From assembly GCA_910578245.1 (NCBI GenBank), contig CAJTPC010000023.1, forward strand, positions 1 to 20,308: a stretch of DNA of 20,308 bases, given 5' to 3'. The notes under the pieces were generated by a model. It made no database searches. It saw only the letters and a program-made list of their open reading frames with translations, and was not told the origin of the DNA. Made by a program: the position numbers and the translations under genes. This DNA comes from an uncultured Christensenella sp. GTDB taxonomy: Bacteria > Bacillota > Clostridia > Christensenellales > UBA3700. How positions within the stretch are numbered: the stretch's first letter is position 1; every line of letters starts with the position of its first letter. Below, in pieces: positions 1 through 7,084 of this stretch.

Positions 1-1812
1 TTCTGCAGTGAGAGTTATGCTTGCTACGCTGTCGTATTCTATTGTGCTGATACTGTCTTTTACGCTTAGACTTGTAGTTATTTGCGACGCTACGTAACTA
101 TCCGGTAAGCCCCATACCGCATATAAAGTTACGTCCCCGAATACTCCCGTAGGAAGTTCATTAACGGGGTCGCTCTTTCCCGTCTTGTCCATCGTCCAAC
201 CTCTAAAAGTGTGGTTGTCCTTGAGATAACTTCCGCTTGGAGATGGCAAAGCATCTCCTGCTCTGTACTCCGCCGTAGCTATTCCCAGTCCTTCTTCTCC
301 TCCGCCGCTCAATAAGTTCTTGAATGTGACGTTTGCCGCAAGGAAGTTGCGTACGGGTGAATTATCAATAGTATATCCACTCGTCGATGCAACGTCTGTG
401 TTAGTCATATAAGAAGTGTCAATTACGTCCTTTTGCGCCCATATATCTGACGGCATAACACTTTTCAAATTTTCATACATATCGTTTTGAGTAAGTCCTG
501 TCGCGCCAGTATATTTCTTATTTGCTATCGAACGTCTGTCTAAGAAATCAGAAGCGCCTGAAAAGTACAAAGTTTTATCTGCAAACCAATTAATATTATC
601 GCAATCCAAAGTCATTTTGTTCACAACCGGCGCAGTCCATGAATCATAGAATAATGCAGGTGGAATGTTGTACGTAGTAGAACCATTGTAAACAAGCGTT
701 GCGCTACAATATATATTTTTTAATGTCAATTTAGGCAATGCTGTCGGATAACCGTTTGTCAATGCGGCATAAAGAAGTCTCCCTTGCGATCCACAAGTAA
801 TTTTTGAATAAACGGCGCAATTTTCAATAGCTTGCTCCCCCACACTATTACAATAATTAGTGATACCGCCAAACCATAATCCGTCAGACGTCGAAACAGT
901 AAAATCTGTAATTGCCACGCAATCATAAATAGCAACAGATAAACCTCCAGAACTGTTATAACTACCAATAATACCACCGCCACTAGAACCGCCAGCCGTA
1001 GACACTACTGCTTTAACGTTAACTGAACAACGATAGATATAAATTTTTATGTTGTTACCCTTAGCGTCGCCTACTAATCCACCGACAGCGTATTGCGTCC
1101 AACTCGGTTTGTTGCCTACAATACTAGAAACACCGGTGATATATCCCTTAACATGACAGTTCAAAACGCTTCCGCCACTAGAACCGGCAAGCATACCAAT
1201 CTCATATCCTGAAGTAGTTAAGGTCACGTTGTCAAGATTAAGGTCGGCGACTACTGATTCAGTGCCTATTTCACGAAATATGCCACAAGTGTTTAAATTT
1301 CCAAAATTCTTATTGATATTGCTAAGCGTATGCCCAATGCCGTAAAATTTACCGTTAAAATTTTCTACAGCGCTAAATGACTCTCCGTCAAAATCTATGT
1401 CTTGACCAAGAACGTAAACTTTTCCCGTAGTAGAAGCGGAAGTGGCTGACGACGCAAAACTATTCCATTGCGTAACATTCGTAATGACGTATGGATTATC
1501 CTCTGAACCTCTATTGCCACTTGTTTTTGCGACCTTATGAGAAGTCATATCATAATCTTCCCTTCCTGCCCTATATCCGTCAACCTTATTTTTATCGGTA
1601 TAAAAGTAGGAATATCCGTCGTTAAACTCACCTAAACCATCGCTTGTATTCTGCGTAATAATAACTTCAGTATCACTGATTGCGTTGTCATTCAATTCGG
1701 GTATTGATACATTAAACGGCAAGCATGCGCTTATCGCTCCCAATATAAAGCTAACCGATATGATTAATATCGCAAATTTCAAATACTTTGCTCTTATTGT
1801 CTTTGAGTTCAT
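1..1812 (-). CDS. Large surface lipoprotein with GLUG-like and InlB-type repeats (3' end outside window)
   Basis: The minus-strand frame from ATG at 1812 is open for 604 codons to the left edge, so the C-terminus is missing. Residues 1-12 are basic (K4, R7, K9, K12), 13-27 are hydrophobic, and ISAC ending at C30 is a plausible lipobox; the protein is probably exported and lipid-anchored. Residues about 150-300 hold loose GLUG-like beta-helix units (GIFREIG, IGMLAGSSGG, VGGLVGD, GGGIIGS, each followed by a strand with N/D-C). Residues about 496-567 match a Listeria-Bacteroides/InlB B-type repeat (VTF start, HTFRGWTMD, closing DVTLYAVWG). What follows looks like the start of another beta domain. 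AGAGGA precedes the start. These domains are typical of cell-surface adhesin-like proteins in gut Clostridia; no enzyme motif is visible, so the ligand is unknown. Codon use resembles the neighbours. Confidence 0.85.
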   Translation of the reverse strand, partial: MNSKTIRAKYLKFAILIISVSFILGAISACLPFNVSIPELNDNAISDTEVIITQNTSDGLGEFNDGYSYFYTDKNKVDGYRAGREDYDMTSHKVAKTSGNRGSEDNPYVITNVTQWNSFASSATSASTTGKVYVLGQDIDFDGESFSAVENFNGKFYGIGHTLSNINKNFGNLNTCGIFREIGTESVVADLNLDNVTLTTSGYEIGMLAGSSGGSVLNCHVKGYITGVSSIVGNKPSWTQYAVGGLVGDAKGNNIKIYIYRCSVNVKAVVSTAGGSSGGGIIGSYNSSGGLSVAIYDCVAITDFTVSTSDGLWFGGITNYCNSVGEQAIENCAVYSKITCGSQGRLLYAALTNGYPTALPKLTLKNIYCSATLVYNGSTTYNIPPALFYDSWTAPVVNKMTLDCDNINWFADKTLYFSGASDFLDRRSIANKKYTGATGLTQNDMYENLKSVMPSDIWAQKDVIDTSYMTNTDVASTSGYTIDNSPVRNFLAANVTFKNLLSGGGEEGLGIATAEYRAGDALPSPSGSYLKDNHTFRGWTMDKTGKSDPVNELPTGVFGDVTLYAVWGLPDSYVASQITTSLSVKDSISTIEYDSVASITLTAE

Positions 1813-1843
1813 AGTTTCCTCTTTGAGTATACCTTTTAGCGGT

Positions 1844-1930
1844 TGAGATTTCTCCACTTCACTTCGTTCCGCTCAGAATGACGTTATTGAAGCGTAACTC
1901 CTCGCCTTGAGCGTAGTCGAAAGGTCTTTT
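1844..1930 (-). repeat. Dispersed two-module intergenic repeat, copy A
   Basis: Module 1 (1844-1883) reads on the minus strand as GTCATTCTGAGCGG, then AACGAAGTGAAGTGG and AGAAATCTCA. Module 2 (1903-1930) reads AAAAGACCTTTCGACTACG then CTCAAGGCG and can fold through CCTT/AAGG. The same two modules in the same order and orientation occur at 4253-4349, and module 1 alone at 2191-2220. From memory, GTCATTTCGAGCG...GAGAAATCT sequences are scattered between genes in many bacteria without an agreed function. This copy lies just upstream of the surface lipoprotein and probably within its leader or promoter region. Confidence 0.75.
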
Positions 1931-1971
1931 CGCAATGCGATTTTTGTCGAACTTCAACGCTTGTTGAAATC

Positions 1972-2094
1972 TTCCAAATAAAGTATACTTTTACTGACCC
2001 TAATATATTGCAATCTTTCAACTCTTGAACTATAATGTAATTGAGAAAAAACGCCTTTTCGGGCGATTACAAGAAAAGTATACTTTTTTTGGAA
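1972..2094. repeat. 21-bp inverted repeat with AAAGTATACTTT arms
   Basis: Left arm 1972-1992 and right arm 2074-2094 are reverse complements with one mismatch in 21 positions. They enclose 81 bp. Each arm contains the perfect 12-bp palindrome AAAGTATACTTT (1980-1991 and 2075-2086), with centres 95 bp apart. The interior holds a small nested hairpin (CGCC/GGCG around 2052-2065) and no coding potential. It could be a miniature transposable element with 21-bp terminal repeats or a pair of regulator sites upstream of the lipoprotein gene. I see no clear target-site duplication. Confidence 0.6.
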
Positions 2095-2139
2095 ATAACA
2101 AATACATTTTTCAAATAATAGACAAATTTTGAGTAAAAC

Positions 2140-2170
2140 AAAAACCACGCAATTTTTGCGTGGTTTTTTT
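2140..2170 (-). terminator. Strong intrinsic terminator, probably bidirectional, behind the hydrogenase gene
   Basis: A perfect 13-bp stem (2140-2152 with 2156-2168, core CCACGCAA/TTGCGTGG) closes a 3-nt loop. A T-run follows on the plus strand, and TTTTTGTTTT follows on the minus strand. It lies about 80 bp past the hydrogenase stop, so its main job is probably to end the yfcE-hydrogenase transcript. Confidence 0.88.
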
Positions 2171-2190
2171 GTGATTATTTTTTAATCAGT

Positions 2191-2241
2191 TGAAATTCCT
2201 CGACTGCGCTCGAAATGACATTATAACAAGTCAATATGACG
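2191..2241 (-). repeat. Dispersed intergenic repeat, copy C (module 1 only)
   Basis: On the minus strand TGTCATTTCGAGCG is followed by CAGTCGAGGAATTTCA, a shortened form of module 1 of the copies at 1844 and 4253. A second half-match (GTCATATTGACTTG) lies at about 2228-2240, echoing the double ATGAC spacing of the copy at 4253. It sits between the hydrogenase stop codon and its terminator, so it should be transcribed as part of the 3' UTR. Confidence 0.6.
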
Positions 2242-2248
2242 TTGCGGT

Positions 2249-3676
2249 TCAATCTTTGTTTTTGTTAAGGCTTTCTCTATACATTTCTACTGCGCTGTCA
2301 ATACCCTTATGGCTTGCGCTATTGGAGTATTTATCAATCTCGACAGCGTTCTTTACGTCATGATGGAGCGAAAGCGCGCCGTTTAGGCAACCGCCGTCGC
2401 ACGCCATACCCTCAAAGAAGTTGGCTGTCGTCTTATTAAATTTGAGCTTAAGCAAGTTGGCTCTGCACTCTTCGATACCGCTCATTGCCACGGGCTCTAC
2501 TCCCTCAACAAGTTTGGATATATCTGAAGATATTCCTCCGCACTTTGCAAATACTCTCCCCATATCGGAAGCGTCGTCAATATTCATTTCTTCTTGAACA
2601 AGCAAATCCACTTCCCTAGCATCCAACAACGCTTGCAACTCTTCAAAAGATATTACGCCGTCAATTGCGCCTTGAGTCTTTTCCATTCTATATTCAAGTT
2701 TTTTACTGGTACAAGGTCCGATAAACACCGTCTTAATATCGGGATACTTACGCTTTAGAAGCATTGCCGTTTCAACCATTGGCGATGGCGAAGAAGATAT
2801 GTATTTGACGAGTTCCGGAAAGTTCTTCTCTATGAACATTACGAAAGACGGACAGCAAGATGTCGTCATTAATTTCTTTTCTTCAAATTCTTTCGCTTCC
2901 TTGTATAGCGTAATATCTGCGCCAAGAGCCGCTTCATAAACTCTGTCAAAGCCAAGCGCTTTGATACCTGTAACGAGTTGACCGAAAGTTGCGGGCTTGA
3001 ACTGTGAAGCAATTGCAGGCGCAACGATAGCAAATACCCTTCCGCCGTTCTCTTTTGCTTCTTTGAGCATATCCAAAGTTTCGAAAAGGAAAGACTTATC
3101 TACTATTGCTCCAAACGGACAGTTGTATACGCATGCGCCGCATGCTATACACTTCTCATTGTCAATCTTTGCTCTATCGTATTCGTCCATAGACAGCGCC
3201 TTGACCTTACAGCTCTTGATACAAGGACGGGACTGCTCTATTATAGCGTCATACGGACACGACTTGGCGCATCTACCGCACTTAATACACTTTGTCATAT
3301 CAATGACGGGCTTATTATCTACAATAGTTATTGCGTCCTTTGGACATGCCTCTTGGCACTTGTGGACTATACAGCCTCTACAAGCGGGAGTAATATACAT
3401 ACCGCTGATTGGACAAGAGTCGCAAGCAGCTTCTATTACTTCAACGATATTGGGATTGCTCTTGTCACCGCCGAGAGCCAATTTAATTCTCTCTTGTACA
3501 ATCGCCCTTTCTTTGTATATACAGCATCTAAAACTCGGCTTGGGTCCCGGTGAAATAGACTTTGGTATATCTATATAAATCTGCGACATATCGCCCTTGT
3601 CATAGGCCTGGACTAATTGTTTAAGCACTTCGTATTTGAGCGCTTGTACCCTCGTATCAAACTTTTTATTGCTCAT
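2249..3676 (-). CDS. Monomeric [FeFe] hydrogenase, group B-like
   Basis: 475 residues. All H-cluster motifs are present: P1 TTSCCPSF (C274 as likely proton relay, C275 as ligand), P2 IGPCTSKK (C322) and P3 MACDGGC (C426, C430), so the active site should be intact. The N-terminal half has two classical 2[4Fe-4S] ferredoxin motifs, C130-C133-C136-C140 and C176-C179-C182-C186. It also has an unusual cysteine set C99-C102-C107-C111, plus C51/C52, C85/C88 and C152/C156 that may hold or cap further clusters. The P1 ending in F rather than W, and the IGPC form of P2, resemble group B enzymes such as clostridial CpIII. There is no signal peptide; the enzyme should be cytoplasmic, exchanging electrons between ferredoxin and H+/H2, though direction and partner cannot be read here. 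It starts 12 bp after yfcE, with GAGGT before ATG. A sensory or non-H2 redox role for this subgroup is not excluded. Confidence 0.87.
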   Translation of the reverse strand: MSNKKFDTRVQALKYEVLKQLVQAYDKGDMSQIYIDIPKSISPGPKPSFRCCIYKERAIVQERIKLALGGDKSNPNIVEVIEAACDSCPISGMYITPACRGCIVHKCQEACPKDAITIVDNKPVIDMTKCIKCGRCAKSCPYDAIIEQSRPCIKSCKVKALSMDEYDRAKIDNEKCIACGACVYNCPFGAIVDKSFLFETLDMLKEAKENGGRVFAIVAPAIASQFKPATFGQLVTGIKALGFDRVYEAALGADITLYKEAKEFEEKKLMTTSCCPSFVMFIEKNFPELVKYISSSPSPMVETAMLLKRKYPDIKTVFIGPCTSKKLEYRMEKTQGAIDGVISFEELQALLDAREVDLLVQEEMNIDDASDMGRVFAKCGGISSDISKLVEGVEPVAMSGIEECRANLLKLKFNKTTANFFEGMACDGGCLNGALSLHHDVKNAVEIDKYSNSASHKGIDSAVEMYRESLNKNKD

Positions 3677-3688
3677 AATTACCTCGAT

Positions 3689-4228
3689 TTATTTTATCAT
3701 TTTGCTATCTAAAATATTACCGTCAATATCCTTGAGAGTAATAACGTTGTCTTGTATGATTAAATAACTGTGCGCAGTTCCGTCTTTGGGTAAAGACAAA
3801 GAACCTGCATTGGCTACTACAGTATTGCCTACTTTACTTATAAAGCCCGTATGGAAGTGACCGTAACACATCACATCGCCCGCATTGGCAGGCATATTGT
3901 CCTTGTTATACTTGTGTCCGTGCGTAAGCGTGATTTTCAATCCGTCTACGAATATTTGCGAAAATTCCGTAAAGTCAAACTCGCTGATAAGCGTGTCTAC
4001 CTCGCTGTCGCAATTTCCTTTGATAACCAATAACTTATCCTTTAATGTGTTGAGCACTTCGGCAACTTGCATAGGCGCATAGTCCTTGGGAAAAGGATTG
4101 CGCGGTCCGTGATAATATATATCCCCTAAAAGAACAAGCATATCGCCCTGCTCTTTAAGAAAGATTTCCTTTATCTTTTTGGCATAATAGCTTGAGCCGT
4201 GTAGGTCGGATGCAAGTATTAATTTCAT
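3689..4228 (-). CDS. yfcE: YfcE-type metallophosphodiesterase
   Basis: 179 residues, close in length and sequence to E. coli YfcE (MJ0936/YfcE calcineurin-like family). The dinuclear metal motifs appear in order: D8-H10 (SDLHG), G35-D36 with H40 and GPRN, G71-N72-C73-D74 (GNCDSEVD), H103-G104-H105 and G123-H124-F125-H126. YfcE hydrolyses model phosphodiesters with Mn2+ in vitro; its natural substrate is not established. AAGGAG precedes the ATG. The gene precedes the hydrogenase by 12 bp, so the two are probably co-transcribed, but no functional link is known to me. It may also receive read-through from the aminotransferase gene, as no terminator is visible in the 118-bp spacer. Confidence 0.92.
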   Translation of the reverse strand: MKLILASDLHGSSYYAKKIKEIFLKEQGDMLVLLGDIYYHGPRNPFPKDYAPMQVAEVLNTLKDKLLVIKGNCDSEVDTLISEFDFTEFSQIFVDGLKITLTHGHKYNKDNMPANAGDVMCYGHFHTGFISKVGNTVVANAGSLSLPKDGTAHSYLIIQDNVITLKDIDGNILDSKMIK

Positions 4229-4252
4229 AACTACTCCTTTTATTATACGGAT

Positions 4253-4349
4253 AAGATTTCTCGGCTTCGTTGCGCTCCGCTCGAAATGACGTTTAGCTAT
4301 GTAGAAATGACATTCTCATTCTGTCGCTTTGAGCGTAGTCAAAGGTCTT
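4253..4349 (-). repeat. Dispersed two-module intergenic repeat, copy B
   Basis: Module 1 (4253-4291) reads on the minus strand ACGTCATTTCGAGCGG, then AGCGCAACGAAGCC and GAGAAATCTTAT. Module 2 (4326-4349) reads AAGACCTTTGACTACG then CTCAAAGC and folds as CTTTGA/TCAAAG around a 6-nt loop. The order and orientation match the copy at 1844-1930. Module 2 runs into the stop codon of the aminotransferase gene, so the repeat fills almost the whole spacer to yfcE. Confidence 0.75.
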
Positions 4350-5610
4350 ACTTGCCCAACAACTTCTCTACACAGGCAAGTTTTACACAACAAGTGAGTA
4401 TCTGCGTAGCTACGATAAGGTCGCTGTCAGACGTAAAAGTCGGAGCTATTCTCAAAGTCCTGTCGTTGACGTCTCTGCCGTATGGGAACGGAGCGCCTGC
4501 CGACGTCAAAGTCAAGCCTGCTTCTTTGCAAAGCATACATACTCTCTTTGCGCAACCGTCGAGAACGTCCAAAGTAATGAAGTATCCGCCGTTGGGATTG
4601 GTCCAAGTAGCGATACCGCTATCTTCGCCAAAGCTGTCTTCAAAAGCGCGCAAGAGCGTATCGAATTTAGGTTTAATAATATCTCTTTGCTTTCTCATTA
4701 TCTCGCGTACATTGTCCATATCTTTCAAGAAAAGATAGTGGATATACTGCCATACTTTATTGTAGCTTATAGTCTGCATAGTCATATGCGAGAGAATATC
4801 TTTGACGTTGTTTACGCTAGTAGCGATACAGCTCACGCCTGCGCCTGCCATTGTGACTTTTGAAGTGGAAGCAAATTGGTATACTCTATCTTCATGTCCC
4901 GCTTCTTTACAAAGCTCCATAATGTTTGCCAATTCGTCAGGAGTGTCTGTCAAATCATGTACTACGTACGCATTATCCCAGAATATTCTAAAGTCTTTTG
5001 CCTTGACTTTCATAACTGCAAGACGCTTTACCACTTCCTCGGAATAAGTTACGCCCGTAGGATTAGAATACTTTGGTACGCACCAAATACCCTTGATGCT
5101 CTCATCGTTGGCAACAAGTTGCTCCACTAGATCCATATTCGGACCGTGTTCGTCCATTGGTACGTTGATCATCTCGATTCCAAAATGCTCGCATATAGCA
5201 AAGTGGCGGTCATATCCCGGAACCGGACAAAGGAATTTAACAGGTTTTTTATTCCAAGGCTCGGCGCCCATTATACCGAACTGCAAAGCTCTTTGTATCG
5301 TATCGTACATAAGGTTGAGCGAACTGCTACCTCCTAAAATAATTTCGTTGGAATTTACTCCAAGCATTTGAGCAAAAATCTTCTTTAACTCCGGAATACC
5401 GTCAAGCATACCGTAATTGCGATAGCTCTTGGGCATCTTGTCAAGCCCCTCGATATTCAACATAGGCATAGCTATGTCAAGCTGTTCATTGCAAGGCTTA
5501 CCTCTGGCGATATCAACGCTGTAGCCTTGCGATACGAGATTATCGTACTCATTCTTTTGCAAATCGTAAATCTGTTGAAGTTCTTCTTTTGACAACTTAC
5601 TGTAGTTCAT
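4348..5610 (-). CDS. PLP-dependent aminotransferase, subgroup Ic aspartate aminotransferase-like (Aminotran_MocR)
   Basis: 420 residues when started at ATG 5610. A GTG two codons upstream keeps the frame but overlaps the AGGAG element, while AGGAG-TGTTT-ATG gives proper spacing, so I chose the ATG. Numbered from this start, type I fold landmarks are GGSSSLNLM (about 93-101), N183 in YSNPTG, D212 and Y215 in WDNAY, the Schiff-base lysine K251 in ASTSKVT, and R387 in LRIAPTF, the likely substrate-carboxylate arginine. The whole-length pattern fits the Aminotran_MocR family, whose characterised members are aspartate aminotransferases (Corynebacterium AspT type). It lacks the MocR DNA-binding domain, so it is an enzyme and not a regulator. 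Expected reaction: aspartate + 2-oxoglutarate to oxaloacetate + glutamate in the cytosol; other amino donors are possible. It has its own promoter and probably reads into yfcE. Confidence 0.87.
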   Translation of the reverse strand: MNYSKLSKEELQQIYDLQKNEYDNLVSQGYSVDIARGKPCNEQLDIAMPMLNIEGLDKMPKSYRNYGMLDGIPELKKIFAQMLGVNSNEIILGGSSSLNLMYDTIQRALQFGIMGAEPWNKKPVKFLCPVPGYDRHFAICEHFGIEMINVPMDEHGPNMDLVEQLVANDESIKGIWCVPKYSNPTGVTYSEEVVKRLAVMKVKAKDFRIFWDNAYVVHDLTDTPDELANIMELCKEAGHEDRVYQFASTSKVTMAGAGVSCIATSVNNVKDILSHMTMQTISYNKVWQYIHYLFLKDMDNVREIMRKQRDIIKPKFDTLLRAFEDSFGEDSGIATWTNPNGGYFITLDVLDGCAKRVCMLCKEAGLTLTSAGAPFPYGRDVNDRTLRIAPTFTSDSDLIVATQILTCCVKLACVEKLLGK

Positions 5611-5665
5611 AAACACTCCTAGTTTTGATTTATATATAAAATTTTTATCTATATTATCATTTATT

Positions 5666-5694
5666 ATTTTATCATATCAATTTAGCACTTGCAA
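5666..5694 (-). promoter_or_regulatory. Sigma-A type promoter of the aminotransferase gene
   Basis: On the minus strand, -35 TTGCAA (5689-5694), 17-bp spacer, and -10 TAAAAT (5666-5671) with an upstream TG that makes it extended (TGATAAAAT). The start point would be near 5660, about 50 bp before the ATG. It lies in the 122-bp gap after der. Confidence 0.65.
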
Positions 5695-5732
5695 GGTTTT
5701 TGCTTATTTTCCTTTATATTCCACCCGCTTAA

Positions 5733-7049
5733 CTAACTCTCTTCTTTGCGATTACGGAATATCAATTTTATCGGACTGCCCTTAAATTCAAAGGTTTTGC
5801 GGAGAGTATTCTCCAAATATCTCTCGTAACTGAAGTGCATTAGATCCTTGTCGTTGACGAAAAATACAAAGGTAGGCGGCTGGATACTTCCCTGTGTAAC
5901 GTAGAATATCTTTAATCTCTTGCCGTTGTGAGAAGGCGGTTCGACTGCGACGACTGCGTCTGCGATAATATCGTTGAGAAGTCCCGTAGGCACGCGACGA
6001 ATGGATTGTTCGTATACAGCGCTTGCCAATGCAAGAATCTTATCCACACGCTGTCCGGTCAATGCAGACACATAAATAGATTGAAAATAGTCCATAAATT
6101 TGAGGTCGCCTTGCATCTTCTTGTTGAAGGTATTTATAGTGAACGTATCTTTCTCTACGGCGTCCCACTTGTTCATGACTATTACCGAAGGCTTGCCTTG
6201 CTCATGAACGTAACCGCATATCTTTATATCCTGCTCGCTCATACCCGCCTCGGCGTCTATTACGATAAGCGCTACGTCTGCTCGTCTAATAGCCGCCAAA
6301 GAACGCAATACGGAATACTGCTCTATTCCCTCGTCTACCGCGCTCTTTTTGCGTATACCGGCAGTGTCAATGAGATTGAATTTTTTGCCGTTCCACTCAA
6401 AAGCGGTGTCTATAGCGTCGCGCGTCGTTCCTGCTATATCGCTTACTATAACTCGCTCATACCCCAAAAGTTTGTTGGTAATAGAACTTTTGCCTGCGTT
6501 GGGCTTGCCGACTATGGCAATATTTATTACTTGCTCCTCTTCGTCAGAATTCGTTTTGGGAAGACTCTCTGTCACAATATCCAATAAATCGCCGATGCCC
6601 TTGGACTGCTCTGCGGATATGCCCACTACGTCGCCTACGCCAAGAGAATAAAAGTCGAAAATCGTATCTTGCTCATTGTTGTCAAGTTTGTTGACGGCTA
6701 TGGTAACAGGCTTGTTGCTGGTTCTTAAAAACTCGGCTACTTCAATATCGTTTGCCGTCATACCGGCTCTGCCGTCTACTACAAAAATAATCGCGTCGGC
6801 AATCTCCACAGCCATTTGCGCTTGCGCTCTGATATGCTTCCACATCTTGTCTTGGCTCTTTATTTCAAGACCGCCCGTGTCAATAAGCGTGAACTGACAA
6901 CCGCACCACTCGCCGTCGCAGTACAGCCTATCGCGGGTGACTCCCTCGAAATCCTCGACTATGCTCACCTTTTTTCCCACAATTCTGTTGAAAAGCGTAG
7001 ACTTGCCTACGTTGGGTCTGCCTACTATTGCTATCAATGGTTTTTGCAT
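5733..7049 (-). CDS. der: Ribosome assembly GTPase Der (EngA)
   Basis: 438 residues, the usual length. Two tandem GTPase domains are complete: domain 1 with GRPNVGKS (10-17), DTGG (57-60) and NKLD (120-123); domain 2 with GKPNAGKS (181-188), DTAG (228-231) and NKWD (293-296). A C-terminal KH-like domain (about 350-438) with a basic tail follows. Der is essential in most bacteria and helps mature the 50S subunit. AAAGGAAAG precedes the ATG. It follows the DUF512 radical-SAM gene by 35 bp, a pairing common in Clostridia, and should be expressed from the promoter at 8427-8455. Confidence 0.97.
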   Translation of the reverse strand: MQKPLIAIVGRPNVGKSTLFNRIVGKKVSIVEDFEGVTRDRLYCDGEWCGCQFTLIDTGGLEIKSQDKMWKHIRAQAQMAVEIADAIIFVVDGRAGMTANDIEVAEFLRTSNKPVTIAVNKLDNNEQDTIFDFYSLGVGDVVGISAEQSKGIGDLLDIVTESLPKTNSDEEEQVINIAIVGKPNAGKSSITNKLLGYERVIVSDIAGTTRDAIDTAFEWNGKKFNLIDTAGIRKKSAVDEGIEQYSVLRSLAAIRRADVALIVIDAEAGMSEQDIKICGYVHEQGKPSVIVMNKWDAVEKDTFTINTFNKKMQGDLKFMDYFQSIYVSALTGQRVDKILALASAVYEQSIRRVPTGLLNDIIADAVVAVEPPSHNGKRLKIFYVTQGSIQPPTFVFFVNDKDLMHFSYERYLENTLRKTFEFKGSPIKLIFRNRKEES

Positions 7050-7084
7050 TCTTTCCTTTTAATCCTCTTAATCCGTATTTATAT

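Noticed and set aside
1954..2148. Open frame of 64 codons on the minus strand
   Set aside because: It starts inside the strong terminator, spans the inverted repeat and has no ribosome site or recognisable protein pattern.
2997..3578. Plus-strand frame of 193 codons inside the hydrogenase gene
   Set aside because: It is antisense to cysteine-rich ferredoxin motifs and shows no independent start signal.
4237..4248. TATAAT before yfcE as a promoter
   Set aside because: It lies so close to the ribosome site that the transcript would start within or just before AAGGAG; no -35 is seen at the right distance.
5928..6587. Long plus-strand frame of 219 codons inside der
   Set aside because: It lies antisense to a fully conserved GTPase and has a composition set by the der codons; no domain is visible.
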